Shown: positions 8,908 to 18,135 of the stretch, piece after piece
Layout: each line of letters begins with the position of its first letter
Numbering within the stretch: the stretch's first letter is position 1
DNA from: Falsihalocynthiibacter arcticus
Lineage (GTDB): Bacteria; Pseudomonadota; Alphaproteobacteria; Rhodobacterales; Rhodobacteraceae
Direction: 5' to 3'
DNA length: 64,000 bases
Assembly: GCF_000812665.2 (NCBI RefSeq)
Contig: NZ_CP014327.1
Span: 1,579,501 to 1,643,500, forward strand
Program-made: the position numbers and the translations under genes
Notes under the pieces: generated by a model
What the model was told of the DNA's origin: nothing
The model's database searches: none
What the model saw: the letters and a program-made list of their open reading frames with translations, nothing else

Positions 8908-10041
8908 CTATTCCTTTGTCACTGCAAACCACGGGGCGGGATCCAGCGTGGATTTGCCCTGTCGTAACTCCATATAAAGCGTTTCCGAACGAGAAGCGCC
9001 ACTCCCATTGCGCGTTTTCTGCAAAAACTCTTGCGCTTGAGGCGCGTTACCGCCCATGAGACCCAACGGATCCCCTGTCAGAACCACTTGGCCGACTTCG
9101 CCATATACCTCACTTAATCCAGCTATGACCAAAAGATAACCCGCTTGTGGCTCCAGAATGATCACATTTCCGTAGTCAAGCAGCGGACCGCGATAGCGAA
9201 TGGTCGCCGGAGCCGGAGATGTAACGACGGAAAGAGGGTTCGCCGCGATCAAAAAACCGGGACGACGGATGCCCGAGGCGTCGGCTTCGTCATACTTTCT
9301 CAAGACGCGCCCCAAGACGGGGAGGTTGAGGTTTCCCTGCATGGCTTCGAAATCCATGATGACCAAAGGCGCGGCGTCGACGCCTTGCACCAGCCCCGTG
9401 GCGAAGGCTTCAAGTGTTTCGCTGCCTTCGAGCAGGCTTTGCAGGCGCTCAGGGTCTTCAACAAAGCGGCGCGGTAGATCTGTGCGGTCCGAAATCGCCA
9501 GCGATAATTCGGTGCGCGCGTCTTGGGCGCCAAAAAGCCCTTCCTGAAGCGATTGCACGGCACTTTCCTGAAGCGAACGCAGCAGGGCAACTTCCTGAAG
9601 GCGGGCGCGTAATTCTTCGGCGTTCGCCTGAAGGCTTGGTGTTACGTCCGACAGGATCATCCCAGAGCGCGCGGTTCCAAGGGGGCCGGAGGGGTGGAGC
9701 AGTAAGAGAGGCGTCGGCGACGATTCCATTGATTGCAGAACTCCAATCAACTGGGCGACTTCTTCGCGGCGGGCTTCAAATTCAAGCGCAATGGCCTGTT
9801 CGCGAATGGTGGCACGTCGCAGGCCCTCGCGCATGGCTTCAAGGCCCGCTTCAAAGGCTTGTACTGCTTCGGTCAGGGCGGCAACGCGATCACTCGCGCT
9901 TTTGGCGTCGTCTAACGCCAAGGTTGCCGTGCTGATTTGTTGGGCCGCGCGGCGTGCCGCATGCGAAGGATCAACCTCCGCCATCGAAGGCGTGGCCATG
10001 CCCAATGCCAAAAGGCAGCCTATGATGCGCAGGGTTTTCAT
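8908..10041 (-). CDS. envC: EnvC-like murein hydrolase activator
   Basis: A secreted protein of 377 residues with a signal peptide (residues 1-21, ending PSMA), a long helical coiled-coil region (about 25-200), and a carboxy-terminal LytM-like domain. EnvC family members are not peptidases; they activate periplasmic amidases at the septum. In agreement, the zinc ligands of active M23 enzymes are missing: the usual HxxxD region reads GIRRPGFLIAA and the usual HLHFE(I/V)R reads TLYMELRQG. The gene sits between gpmI (four-base overlap) and ctpA (seven-base gap), an order conserved in alphaproteobacteria. The family assignment rests on architecture and context. Confidence 0.8.
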   Translation of the reverse strand: MKTLRIIGCLLALGMATPSMAEVDPSHAARRAAQQISTATLALDDAKSASDRVAALTEAVQAFEAGLEAMREGLRRATIREQAIALEFEARREEVAQLIGVLQSMESSPTPLLLLHPSGPLGTARSGMILSDVTPSLQANAEELRARLQEVALLRSLQESAVQSLQEGLFGAQDARTELSLAISDRTDLPRRFVEDPERLQSLLEGSETLEAFATGLVQGVDAAPLVIMDFEAMQGNLNLPVLGRVLRKYDEADASGIRRPGFLIAANPLSVVTSPAPATIRYRGPLLDYGNVIILEPQAGYLLVIAGLSEVYGEVGQVVLTGDPLGLMGGNAPQAQEFLQKTRNGSGASRSETLYMELRQGKSTLDPAPWFAVTKE

Positions 10042-11570
10042 CGAATGATCAGCGTCTCGCCCGTCATTTCTGGCGGGAGATCAAGCCCCATCAGATCGAG
10101 GATCGTTGGCGCAAGATCGGAAAGGCGACCCGTCCGAAGTTGAGTGCCCTCAGGAGCCCCAAACAGGGCGACGGGAACGGGATTGGTTGTATGGGCCGTA
10201 TGAGGGCCGCCAGTCACGGGGTCGACCATGGTTTCGCAATTGCCGTGGTCCGCCGTAACAATCATAGCGCCTCCAACGGCCTCCAATGCCTCAAGTACGC
10301 GCCCTAGGCCGCGATCCACTGCTTCACACGCCTTGATCGCTGCCGCCAAATCGCCCGTATGGCCGACCATATCGGGGTTCGCGTAATTGGTAACGATGAG
10401 GTCATAGCCCGCGTTGATGGCCTCGACGAATTTGTCTGTGACCTCGACGGACGACATCTCAGGTTGCAAATCATAGGTCGCGACTTTGGGTGACTGGGGC
10501 ATGAAGCGGTCTTCGCCGATTTCCGGCTCTTCTTTGCCACCGTTCAAAAAGAACGTCACATGTGGGTATTTTTCAGTCTCGGCAAGGCGGAATTGGCGCA
10601 AACCCTTTTGGGCGACCCAAGAGCCAAGGGTGTTCACAAGGTTTGCCTTGGGAAAACAGACGTCCATATAGGTGGTGTGGTCATCGGAATAACCGACCAT
10701 CCCAAGGTAGCTCGAAAGCGTGGGTCGAGGTCCAGTTTCAAATCCATCAAAGGCGGGTTGTCCAATGGCCGCAAGAATTTCGCGGGCGCGGTCTGCGCGG
10801 AAGTTGAGGCAATAAACCCCGTCGCCATCCCGAACGCCCACATAGGGCGCGATGACGGTCGGTAAGATAAATTCGTCGGTTTCGCCACGCGCCCAAGCCT
10901 CGGAGACAGCCTCGATGGCTGTGTTTGCGGCTTCTCCCGTGGCGTTTATTATTGCACCATAGGCCTTGGAAACGCGTTCCCAGCGGTTGTCCCGATCAAG
11001 GGCGTAATAGCGTCCAGAAACCGTGCCGATCTGGACGGATTGGGGCAGGGCGGCCACAAATTCGGCCATAAAGTGATCTGCCGATTTAGGTGCAACATCG
11101 CGCCCGTCGGTGATTGCATGGATGACGCATGGCACGCCTGCGTCGCTGACCGCTTTGGCTGCCGCGACGACGTGGTTGAGATGCCCGTGCACGCCGCCGT
11201 CCGAAATGACACCGATCAAATGCGCGGTGCCGCCGTTGTTTTTTAGGGTGTCGATAAATCCGCGCAGGGCTTTGTTTTGGGCGAAACTTCCATTCTCAAC
11301 CGCAAGGTCAATTTGTCCAAGGTCCATCGGCACCACGCGTCCGGCCCCGATATTTGTGTGCCCAACTTCCGAATTGCCCATCTGCCCCGTGGGGAGGCCC
11401 ACATCGGGTCCGTATGTGGTCAGGGTCGCATGCGGGCTTTCGCTCATGATGCGGTCGAAATTCGGTGTCGCGGCCATCGCTGGCGCGTTGTTCGCGGTTT
11501 CGTCGCGGTGTCCCCAACCATCAAGAATACAAAGAACAATCGGTTTTTTTGCTATCGTTTTCGCGGACAT
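10038..11570 (-). CDS. gpmI: 2,3-bisphosphoglycerate-independent phosphoglycerate mutase
   Basis: This enzyme interconverts 3- and 2-phosphoglycerate in glycolysis and gluconeogenesis using two metal ions. The protein has 510 residues, normal for the family. Visible signatures are VLCILDGWG near the start (first metal ligand), TGQMGNSEVGHTNIGAGR with the phosphorylated serine at about residue 67, AITDGRDVAP, FRADRAREI, NYANPDMVGHTG and TADHGNCE. It overlaps the start of envC by four bases. No unusual feature was seen. Confidence 0.96.
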   Translation of the reverse strand: MSAKTIAKKPIVLCILDGWGHRDETANNAPAMAATPNFDRIMSESPHATLTTYGPDVGLPTGQMGNSEVGHTNIGAGRVVPMDLGQIDLAVENGSFAQNKALRGFIDTLKNNGGTAHLIGVISDGGVHGHLNHVVAAAKAVSDAGVPCVIHAITDGRDVAPKSADHFMAEFVAALPQSVQIGTVSGRYYALDRDNRWERVSKAYGAIINATGEAANTAIEAVSEAWARGETDEFILPTVIAPYVGVRDGDGVYCLNFRADRAREILAAIGQPAFDGFETGPRPTLSSYLGMVGYSDDHTTYMDVCFPKANLVNTLGSWVAQKGLRQFRLAETEKYPHVTFFLNGGKEEPEIGEDRFMPQSPKVATYDLQPEMSSVEVTDKFVEAINAGYDLIVTNYANPDMVGHTGDLAAAIKACEAVDRGLGRVLEALEAVGGAMIVTADHGNCETMVDPVTGGPHTAHTTNPVPVALFGAPEGTQLRTGRLSDLAPTILDLMGLDLPPEMTGETLIIR

Positions 11571-11629
11571 GGCTCTCTCGCTTTATGGATTTGCGTTAGG
11601 TTTAATCCGCAGCCCTGCGAAGAGCAAGG

Positions 11630-12100
11630 TCATGTGCGGTGGTAAGGGCTACCCGAAAGGATTGTCGCGGCGCGATACAGCTGCTCAGAGAGCATAACGC
11701 GCGCCAACATATGCGGCCAGACCATAGCGCCAAAGGATAGGCGAAAATTGGCCTTGGCGCGCAGGGATCTCGCAATGCCGTCCGCACCACCGATAATAAA
11801 GGCCACGTCGCTTTGTCCGTCATCGCGCCATTGCGCGAGAGTGTTGGCGAAATCGGGGCTTGGCATCACCTTGCCCCGTTCGTCCATAATCGCAATTAGC
11901 GCATTTTGGGGCAGGGCGCGTTCCAGAAGGACGGCTTCTGCATCGGAGCCCATCCCCTTTTTGTCTTCGACCTCATGCACCGTGACGGGCCCAAGACTAA
12001 GGGCGCGACCCGTACGCTCAAATCGGGTGAGGTAATCGTCCAAAAGGGCGCGTTCTGGCCCCGCCCGCATGCGGCCAACAGCACAGATATGAACGCGCAT
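11630..12100 (-). CDS. rlmH: 23S rRNA (pseudouridine1915-N3)-methyltransferase RlmH
   Basis: RlmH methylates pseudouridine 1915 in helix 69 of 23S rRNA on assembled ribosomes. The 156-residue protein shows the SPOUT/trefoil-knot features of the family: LLDDYLTRFER early, LDERG-like IMDERGKVMPSPDFA, FIIGGADGI (SAM-binding knot) and the carboxy-terminal LSEQLYRAATILSGSPYHR. It lies ten bases after rsfS, the usual arrangement in bacteria, so both ribosome-related genes are probably cotranscribed. Confidence 0.96.
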   Translation of the reverse strand: MRVHICAVGRMRAGPERALLDDYLTRFERTGRALSLGPVTVHEVEDKKGMGSDAEAVLLERALPQNALIAIMDERGKVMPSPDFANTLAQWRDDGQSDVAFIIGGADGIARSLRAKANFRLSFGAMVWPHMLARVMLSEQLYRAATILSGSPYHRT

Positions 12101-12109
12101 CCTTGAAAC

Positions 12110-12562
12110 CTATGTCAAAGAGGTTGGATCGCTTGAGCCTGGAACGCCAGCCTGCCACATTTTTTCAAGCTGATAGAATTCGCGCACTTCAGGGCGGAAC
12201 ACATGCACAATCACGTCGCCAGCATCAACCAAAACCCAATCGCCGGGGCCTTTGCCTTCAAGCTTCGAAATGTAGCCGGTTTCTTGCTTAATACGATCCG
12301 CGAGCTTCTCGGAAATCGCCGAGACTTGGCGCGAGGAGCGACCCGAGCACACGATCATTTGGTCGGCCATTTCAGACTTGCCCGCAAGATCGATTGTTAC
12401 AACGTCTTCAGCTTTGTCATCTTCTAAAGACGACAAAATGAGCGCGAGCAAAGCTTCACTAGCGGCACTTTCGGATGCTGTTTTTTTCTTTGCCTTAACG
12501 GGTTTGTCGCCGTTGGCAGTGTCAGAAGAGTGAGACAGATTCCTGTCCTCCGTAATGCGCAC
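12110..12562 (-). CDS. rsfS: Ribosomal silencing factor RsfS
   Basis: RsfS (Iojap/YbeB family) binds L14 of the large subunit and blocks subunit joining during starvation. The conserved domain spans about residues 37-145 and includes the motifs KAEDVVTIDL, MIVCSGRSSRQVSAIS, GDWVLVDAGDVIVHVF and REFYQLEKMW. About 35 amino-terminal residues are charged and low in complexity (KAKKKTASESAASE), so the true start could be somewhat further downstream. It is the first gene of the minus-strand block and faces away from leuC. Confidence 0.93.
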   Translation of the reverse strand: MRITEDRNLSHSSDTANGDKPVKAKKKTASESAASEALLALILSSLEDDKAEDVVTIDLAGKSEMADQMIVCSGRSSRQVSAISEKLADRIKQETGYISKLEGKGPGDWVLVDAGDVIVHVFRPEVREFYQLEKMWQAGVPGSSDPTSLT

Positions 12563-12952
12563 CGGACCCTCCGATGCATGTATCGTCTAAAGATAACACC
12601 GCATATGTTAAATCTCAATGATAAGACGCGGGGTCATAGGACTTTGGCGCGGGATTAGCAACACCACAAAGCTTAATCGGGGCGGGAAAGCGCGAATTTT
12701 GGTGCTAGGGGCCGCATTTATAACCCTTGTCGTCTTGGGTTTTCGCGCGGGGAAGTATTGCGAGACTCATTCAAAGAGAGTATGGCAACGTTATGAAGCG
12801 TATATTTGACATCGATGACCATAGTTTTCTGCCTTGGCGGTTCTATGGACAACAGCTCTCGATCAACGCCTACCTCTAGGTTTGGCGCGCCACAGGTGCG
12901 TCCGCTTTGCAGCCAAAATGCCACAAATTTACCTAACGAACGGGAGTGGACC
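12563..12952. promoter_or_regulatory. Divergent intergenic region between rsfS and leuC
   Basis: This 390-bp gap must contain the promoters for the rsfS block (left) and leuCD (right). I see no hairpin typical of a leucine attenuator, no run of leucine codons in a short leader peptide, and no T-box-like element. A 63-codon open frame (12618-12809, plus strand) has one hydrophobic stretch (LVLGAAFITLVVLGF) but no convincing ribosome-binding site, and I do not call it a gene. The leuC start is preceded by CGGGAG, a fair ribosome-binding site. Confidence 0.4.
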
Positions 12953-14356
12953 ATGTCCGCCAAAACACTTTATGACAAAATCTGGGATGCCCATGTCGCC
13001 CAAGTTGACGAAGACGGCACGACCCTACTTTATATTGACCGCCACCTTGTCCACGAAGTGACAAGCCCGCAGGCCTTTGAAGGTTTGCGCCTAACGAATC
13101 GCAAAGTGCGCGCGCCGGATAAAACCATCGCTGTGCCTGATCACAACGTACCAACCACGCTTGATCGCGCCAAAGGTATCGAAAACGAAGAGAGCCGCAT
13201 TCAAGTTGACGCTCTCGATAAGAACGCCAAGGATTTTGGCATTCACTACTATCCAGTTTCCGACGTGCGCCAAGGAATTGTGCACATCGTTGGCCCAGAG
13301 CAGGGCTGGACCCTTCCGGGCATGACTGTTGTTTGCGGCGACAGCCACACAGCGACCCACGGCGCGTTTGGCGCGTTGGCGCATGGCATCGGGACATCGG
13401 AAGTTGAGCATGTTTTGGCGACCCAAACGCTGATCCAGCAAAAATCCAAAAACATGAAAGTTGAGATCACAGGGAAATTGAATCCCGGTGTGACAGCCAA
13501 AGACATCACTATGGCCGTGATTGGCGAAACGGGCACCGCTGGCGGTACTGGTTATGTGATCGAATATTGTGGCGAAGCCATTCGCGCCCTTTCTATGGAA
13601 GGCCGTATGACTGTCTGTAATATGGCCATCGAAGGCGGCGCGCGCGCAGGTATGATAGCGCCCGACCAAACAACGTTTGACTATGTCAAAGGCCGCCCAC
13701 ATGCACCCAAAGGCGCACAGTTCGACGATGCTCTGGCGTGGTGGAAAACGCTCTATTCGGACGATGAGGCGCATTTCGACAAGGTCATCACACTTAAGGC
13801 CGAAGATATTCAGCCTGTTGTGACATGGGGAACTTCGCCCGAAGACGTGTTGCCAATCACGGCCACCGTGCCGTTCCCGTCGGATTTCACCGGTGGCAAA
13901 GTTGACGCCGTTGCGCGCTCACTGGAGTACATGGGCCTCACGCCTGGTATGAAATTGACCGACATTGAAATCGACACAGTATTCATTGGCTCCTGTACCA
14001 ATGGCCGGATCGAAGATTTGCGCGCTGTTGCTGGCGTGGTCAAAGGCAAGAAAATTAAAGAAGGTATGCGGGCGATGATCGTTCCGGGTTCCGGCCTCGT
14101 GCGGGCACAAGCCGAAGAAGAGGGCCTTGCGGCTATCTTCACGGACGCTGGTTTTGAATGGCGTTTGGCTGGTTGTTCCATGTGTTTGGCGATGAACCCT
14201 GATCAGCTTTCGGATGGTGAACGCTGTGCGGCAACATCCAACCGCAATTTCGAAGGTCGTCAGGGCCGTGGTGGGCGTACCCATCTCGTGTCTCCAGCTA
14301 TGGCAGCCGCCGCTGCTTTGACTGGTAAATTGACCGACATCCGCGACCTTATTTAA
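12953..14356 (+). CDS. leuC: 3-isopropylmalate dehydratase large subunit LeuC
   Basis: LeuC with LeuD forms isopropylmalate isomerase, which converts 2- to 3-isopropylmalate in leucine synthesis. The 467-residue protein begins at [16 protein letters not shown]-like sequence; an upstream in-frame ATG would add 49 residues not found in the family. The three cysteine ligands of the 4Fe-4S cluster are visible in IGSCTNGR and [11 protein letters not shown]. Other signatures are [25 protein letters not shown] and the late [19 protein letters not shown]. leuD follows after 14 bases with an AAGAGGA ribosome-binding site. Confidence 0.97.
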   Translation: MSAKTLYDKIWDAHVAQVDEDGTTLLYIDRHLVHEVTSPQAFEGLRLTNRKVRAPDKTIAVPDHNVPTTLDRAKGIENEESRIQVDALDKNAKDFGIHYYPVSDVRQGIVHIVGPEQGWTLPGMTVVCGDSHTATHGAFGALAHGIGTSEVEHVLATQTLIQQKSKNMKVEITGKLNPGVTAKDITMAVIGETGTAGGTGYVIEYCGEAIRALSMEGRMTVCNMAIEGGARAGMIAPDQTTFDYVKGRPHAPKGAQFDDALAWWKTLYSDDEAHFDKVITLKAEDIQPVVTWGTSPEDVLPITATVPFPSDFTGGKVDAVARSLEYMGLTPGMKLTDIEIDTVFIGSCTNGRIEDLRAVAGVVKGKKIKEGMRAMIVPGSGLVRAQAEEEGLAAIFTDAGFEWRLAGCSMCLAMNPDQLSDGERCAATSNRNFEGRQGRGGRTHLVSPAMAAAAALTGKLTDIRDLI

Positions 14357-14370
14357 GAGGAATACCCTAA

Positions 14371-14976
14371 ATGGAAAAGTTCGAAAAACTGACCGGAATC
14401 GCGGCGCCAATGCCGTTGATCAATATCGATACTGATATGATCATCCCAAAAGTATTCCTGAAAACGATTAATCGCACGGGGCTTGGCGTCAATTTGTTCG
14501 CCGAAATGCGCTATAATAACGACGGCTCTGAAAAGGCGGATTTTGTGCTGAACAATCCCGCCTATCGGGACGCGGAAATCCTTATTGCGGGCGACAACTT
14601 TGGGTGTGGCTCGTCGCGGGAGCACGCGCCTTGGGCGATCAAAGATTTCGGAATTCGGTGTGTTATTTCCACAAGCCTTGCGGATATTTTCTTCAGCAAT
14701 TGCTTCAAAAACGGAATTTTGCCGATCATCCTCCCCAAGGAGCAAGTTGACATGTTGATGGGGGATGCTGGCAACGGCGCGAACGCACGCATGACTGTAG
14801 ACCTTGAAGCGCAAGAGATCACGATGTCGGATGGAACGGTTGTTCCCTTTGATGTTGACGCCTTTAAAAAGCAATGTTTGCTCGAAGGTCTGGATGACAT
14901 CAGCCTAACTTTGGCCAAAGAAGCGGCGATTGATTCTTTCGAATCTGCCGCCGCGATCTCTCGCCCTTGGGTATAA
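14371..14976 (+). CDS. leuD: 3-isopropylmalate dehydratase small subunit LeuD
   Basis: The small (swivel-domain) subunit of isopropylmalate isomerase, 201 residues, normal length. Motifs seen include [14 protein letters not shown] at the start of the domain and the substrate-recognition loop [13 protein letters not shown], followed by [12 protein letters not shown]-like [14 protein letters not shown]. It is cotranscribed with leuC and followed by a strong terminator, so leuCD is a two-gene unit separate from leuB, which lies 4 kb downstream on the same strand. Confidence 0.97.
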   Translation: MEKFEKLTGIAAPMPLINIDTDMIIPKVFLKTINRTGLGVNLFAEMRYNNDGSEKADFVLNNPAYRDAEILIAGDNFGCGSSREHAPWAIKDFGIRCVISTSLADIFFSNCFKNGILPIILPKEQVDMLMGDAGNGANARMTVDLEAQEITMSDGTVVPFDVDAFKKQCLLEGLDDISLTLAKEAAIDSFESAAAISRPWV

Positions 14977-15011
14977 CCCTAGGCGGACAAATTGGCAGTT
15001 CCACCACATCT

Positions 15012-15040
15012 AGGGGGGCGCAGTATATCTGCGCCCCCCT
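15012..15040 (+). terminator. Strong hairpin terminator after leuCD
   Basis: A perfect 12-bp stem (AGGGGGGCGCAG with CTGCGCCCCCCT) encloses a five-base TATAT loop, followed by TCGTGG rather than a long T run. It sits 35 bases after leuD and before the next gene. The stem is unusually stable, so termination is likely even with a weak T tract. Confidence 0.75.
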
Positions 15041-15145
15041 TCGTGGTTAATGATGCAATCTCGCACCAGTTTGACCATGAAATTGCCTCAAACATTTAGT
15101 CATAGTTAACAGAGTGTTGCAGAACGTGGCGAAAGAAGGCAAAAA

Positions 15146-16078
15146 TTGGGCAAGAATGAGGCAGACCGCCACAATGTGCGGAAAATCGTTGGAATAAGAG
15201 ATCGGCTACGGATCGTTTTCGGCCAACCAAAGGGTAATTGGGCAGTGTTATCACAGCTAATTGGCGCGATCGTGCGCGGTATTTTGGTGGCTCTCTTAAT
15301 TGCAGCGCCCTCCATAATCGTGCCCGGCAATCATTCAGACACGAGCCAAGTTGTGGCGCTTCTAGCGATTTTTGCAGGCCTGCTCACCACAATTGAATAT
15401 GCTTCCGACTACCCAAGCCTGATGGAATTTCGCGACGCGCCCCCGTTTAATCGGATTCGCTATATCAGCTTGTTGCTGATGGTCGTTTTGCTGTCGTTGA
15501 TTGTTGATGACGGCGCGGATGCCGCAACTTTGCAACGTTTCACGCATGCCGTCGGAACTGTTGTCGGCCAAGCTATGGATTTCCCCTACAGCCCTGTGCG
15601 CTTGTTTGTTTTGGCACTGCCAGCGGACGCAAGTTCGAGCGACATAGAGTTTGTGCGCACAGCAGCCGGTCTTTGTTATTTGATCTCTCTCGTGTCCCTT
15701 GCTGTCTTTATGATTGGTCTACGGATGGGCCGCTGGCCTGCTCGCGGTCAAAACTTTAACGTATGGGTTAATTTGCCGACCTTTGATCCCACCGCGGGTA
15801 GCGATGTTGTCGATCGCCTTACGCGGGACGCGCGGTTTAATTCTGTGCTAGGCTTTCTTCTACCGTTTATTATTCCCGCGGCGATGCAGACGACTTCGAC
15901 TGTCTTTCAAGCGTTCTCGCTGGATTCGCCACAAACTTTGGTCTGGACGATTTCCGCATGGGCTTTCTTACCTGCGTCTCTGTTTATGCGTGGCATCGCC
16001 ATGGCGCGGATTGCATCGATGATTCAAGCAAAACGCCAATCCTCCTTTACCCAACAGGATGGCTTGGTCGCTGCCTAA
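15146..16078 (+). CDS. Integral membrane protein of unknown function
   Basis: A 310-residue inner-membrane protein I cannot assign to a named family. Hydrophobic segments lie at about residues 38-58 (LIGAIVRGILVALLIAAPSII), 68-84, 106-122, 172-190, 233-252 and 270-287, so six helices are likely. There is no obvious catalytic motif. The TTG start is supported by GAAGG seven bases upstream. The gene overlaps the following EEP-family gene by about 120 bases in another frame, unless that gene starts later, which suggests tight coupling. It lies between leuCD and leuB, a position kept by such hypothetical genes in related bacteria only as far as I recall. Confidence 0.6.
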   Translation: MGKNEADRHNVRKIVGIRDRLRIVFGQPKGNWAVLSQLIGAIVRGILVALLIAAPSIIVPGNHSDTSQVVALLAIFAGLLTTIEYASDYPSLMEFRDAPPFNRIRYISLLLMVVLLSLIVDDGADAATLQRFTHAVGTVVGQAMDFPYSPVRLFVLALPADASSSDIEFVRTAAGLCYLISLVSLAVFMIGLRMGRWPARGQNFNVWVNLPTFDPTAGSDVVDRLTRDARFNSVLGFLLPFIIPAAMQTTSTVFQAFSLDSPQTLVWTISAWAFLPASLFMRGIAMARIASMIQAKRQSSFTQQDGLVAA

Positions 16079-17157
16079 TTGCTCTGCTAATGGCGGGGCC
16101 TGCGATGGGGCAAACACCCTTGCGGGTGGCGACATACGACGTTGATTTTTCCCGCAAAGGGCCGGGAATTCTGTTGCGCGATATTCTGCGCGAAACCTCC
16201 GATGACGTGAATGCCTCTCTGGGGGTGATTGCCCATGTGAACCCCGATATCCTTCTGCTAACGGGCATAGATTACGATCTTTCAAATGTGTCTGTCCGTG
16301 CGTTTGCCGATGCGTTGGCAAGCGCGGGTGCCAACTATCCCCATGTTTTCGCCGCCCTTCCCAATTCTGGCATGGCCTCGGGTTTGGATCTGAATGGCGA
16401 CGGCCGTTTGGGGAGTGCGCGCGACGCGCAGGGGTATGGGCGCTATGCGGGGGCCAATGGCATGGCAGTCCTTTCGCGCTATCCGATCGAGGATGCAGAG
16501 TTTCGCGACTTCTCGGATTTACTCTGGAAAGATTTTCCACAGGCGGATTTGCCACAGATCGACGGCGCTCCGTTTCCAAGTCAGGCCGCACAAGACAGGC
16601 AGCGCCTTTCGACAACGGGGCATTGGGATCTTCCGATAACGACGCCCGATGGGGTGCTTCACCTTTTTGCCTATTCGGCCACGCCGCCAGTTTTCGACGG
16701 CCCAGAGGATATGAACGGCAAACGTAGCGCCGATGAAACGCGATTTTGGGGCGCGTACCTTGACGGCGCCCTTGCCCAACTCGCGCCCAGCGGCCTATTC
16801 GTGATCCTCGGGAACTCAAATCTTGACCCCGCAGATGGCGATGGCATCAAAGGCGTGATGCAGACCCTTTTGGACCATCCCCGCGTGTTTGACCCGCAGC
16901 CCTCAAGCCTTGGCGGGAAAGCGGCCTCTGACCCAAGCCACCTCGGCGATCCCGCTTTGGATACGGCGGATTGGCCAGGCGACGGTTCCAGCCCCGGAAA
17001 CCTGCGGGTTGATTACGTCTTGCCTTCGTCGGACATTACCGTCGTCGGGAGCGGCGTTTTCTGGCCCCAAGAAGGCACCCCAGAAGCGGCCCTTTTGGCC
17101 GAGGGCGAGGGGATTACCCGCCATCGACTGGTTTGGGTGGACATCACGCTGCCATAA
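15958..17157 (+). CDS. Endonuclease/exonuclease/phosphatase-family protein, exported
   Basis: The domain starts at about codon 55 (LRVATYDVDFSRKGPG) and contains the EEP features HVNPDILLLTGIDYD (metal site), GMAVLSRYPI, FVILGNSNLDPADGDG and the final RVDYVLPSSD ... THRLVWVD-like RHRLVWVDITLP. A signal-peptide-like stretch (CLIALLMAGPAMG) directly precedes it, so export is likely. The start is uncertain: the first ATG is inside the upstream gene and gives a long n-region, the next in-frame ATG (16090) is inside the signal peptide, and no GTG or TTG lies between. The substrate is unknown; members cleave nucleic acids or phosphoesters. Its stop overlaps the convergent NAD(P)-binding gene by 14 bases. 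Confidence 0.7.
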   Translation: MGFLTCVSVYAWHRHGADCIDDSSKTPILLYPTGWLGRCLIALLMAGPAMGQTPLRVATYDVDFSRKGPGILLRDILRETSDDVNASLGVIAHVNPDILLLTGIDYDLSNVSVRAFADALASAGANYPHVFAALPNSGMASGLDLNGDGRLGSARDAQGYGRYAGANGMAVLSRYPIEDAEFRDFSDLLWKDFPQADLPQIDGAPFPSQAAQDRQRLSTTGHWDLPITTPDGVLHLFAYSATPPVFDGPEDMNGKRSADETRFWGAYLDGALAQLAPSGLFVILGNSNLDPADGDGIKGVMQTLLDHPRVFDPQPSSLGGKAASDPSHLGDPALDTADWPGDGSSPGNLRVDYVLPSSDITVVGSGVFWPQEGTPEAALLAEGEGITRHRLVWVDITLP

Positions 17158-18040
17158 GTTGGGCGCGCTTGAGGTTAGACGGTACTTCGCAAAGCATGAT
17201 CTCTTGGCGGGGTGTCGGGTGAAAGTCCGGCAGGATTTCCGCTAAGCGTGCACCCGAAAGGCGGTGTGGAATCTCGCTCAAATACCGCATTTCAAGCAAC
17301 TCATAAGCTAAGGTCCAGACAGGGCTCGCGAGCCGCATCAGCCACCACGGAAAATTCGTAATCTTGATTTTCTGGTTTGTCGCTGCTGTAATCTCCTCAC
17401 AAAGTTCCTGAATCGTGAAGCTTTCACCGGGGAGAGGGATGTCTTCTAAGGCATTCAGGGTGGCTCGCGTCTCCGCCAAAGCAACCGCCACGCGCGCCCA
17501 GTCGGGAAGATAGCAATAGGCATGTTCGACGTCTGTTGGTCCCATCGTTGTGACAACGCCCTTGTCGATTTTGCCAAGGATCACGAGGCTCATCAATGTT
17601 CCGTCGCGATTGGGGTCGAGGAAATCACCGCCGCGTAGAATGATTGTGCGCAGGCCGTCTTTGGCCGCTTGACGATAACTCTCTTCCATTTTGATCCGAA
17701 GGCGGCCTTTGCGCGTGGTTGCAGCATGCGGTGTGGTTGGCCCCCACGTTCCGGCGGTTGCGCCAAAATTGTAAACGTTTCCGGGAATGATAACGGTGGC
17801 GCCACTAGCTTTTGCCGCAGCGATAATGTCAGCGGTATATTTGGGAACAAGCGTCGCCCACCCCTTGTATCCGGCGGGGTTGAAACCGTTTACGATCACA
17901 TCGGCCCCCATCGCCGATTGCGTTAGGTCGTCGGTGGAGCGGTTGAATTTGCGCACCGTCCATCCCGCCTTTGCAAAGGCCTCGGCCGCGTGGCGACCTA
18001 TTTTTCCGCTCGCGCCAAGAATGAGAACTGTCTGGGTCAT
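17144..18040 (-). CDS. NAD(P)-binding Rossmann-fold protein (NmrA/epimerase-like)
   Basis: A 298-residue extended short-chain dehydrogenase relative. The dinucleotide-binding loop ILGASGKIGRHAAEAF is at residues 6-21, and VIIPGNVYNFGATAG resembles the segment before the catalytic tyrosine in atypical SDRs, with YRQAAKDGLRTIILRGGDF further on. The substrate cannot be told. It is transcribed divergently from a LysR-type regulator 89 bases away, the classical layout for a regulator and its target, and two ATTC/GAAT palindromes lie between them. Confidence 0.75.
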   Translation of the reverse strand: MTQTVLILGASGKIGRHAAEAFAKAGWTVRKFNRSTDDLTQSAMGADVIVNGFNPAGYKGWATLVPKYTADIIAAAKASGATVIIPGNVYNFGATAGTWGPTTPHAATTRKGRLRIKMEESYRQAAKDGLRTIILRGGDFLDPNRDGTLMSLVILGKIDKGVVTTMGPTDVEHAYCYLPDWARVAVALAETRATLNALEDIPLPGESFTIQELCEEITAATNQKIKITNFPWWLMRLASPVWTLAYELLEMRYLSEIPHRLSGARLAEILPDFHPTPRQEIMLCEVPSNLKRAQLMAA

Positions 18041-18097
18041 TTGTAAATCCTTTCTGAAGTGTTGAAATGAGCTTACCTATTCGTTATTGTGGGTTGT

Positions 18098-18135
18098 ATT
18101 CGCAAAATTTGAATGTGTGGTATTCAAAAATGAAT
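18098..18135. promoter_or_regulatory. Putative LysR operator with two ATTC/GAAT palindromes
   Basis: Two inverted repeats sit in the divergent gap: ATTC-N9-GAAT (18098-18114), with a LysR-like T-N11-A spacing, and ATTC-N6-GAAT (18122-18135), which covers the start codon of the lysR gene. A site over its own start would allow autorepression, as is usual in this family. Seen in the sequence; binding is inferred. Confidence 0.45.

Noticed and set aside
12618-12809. A 63-codon plus-strand frame upstream of leuC with one hydrophobic stretch
   Set aside because: No good ribosome-binding site, no recognised family, and it lies within a promoter region. It does not look like a leader peptide because it has no run of leucine codons.
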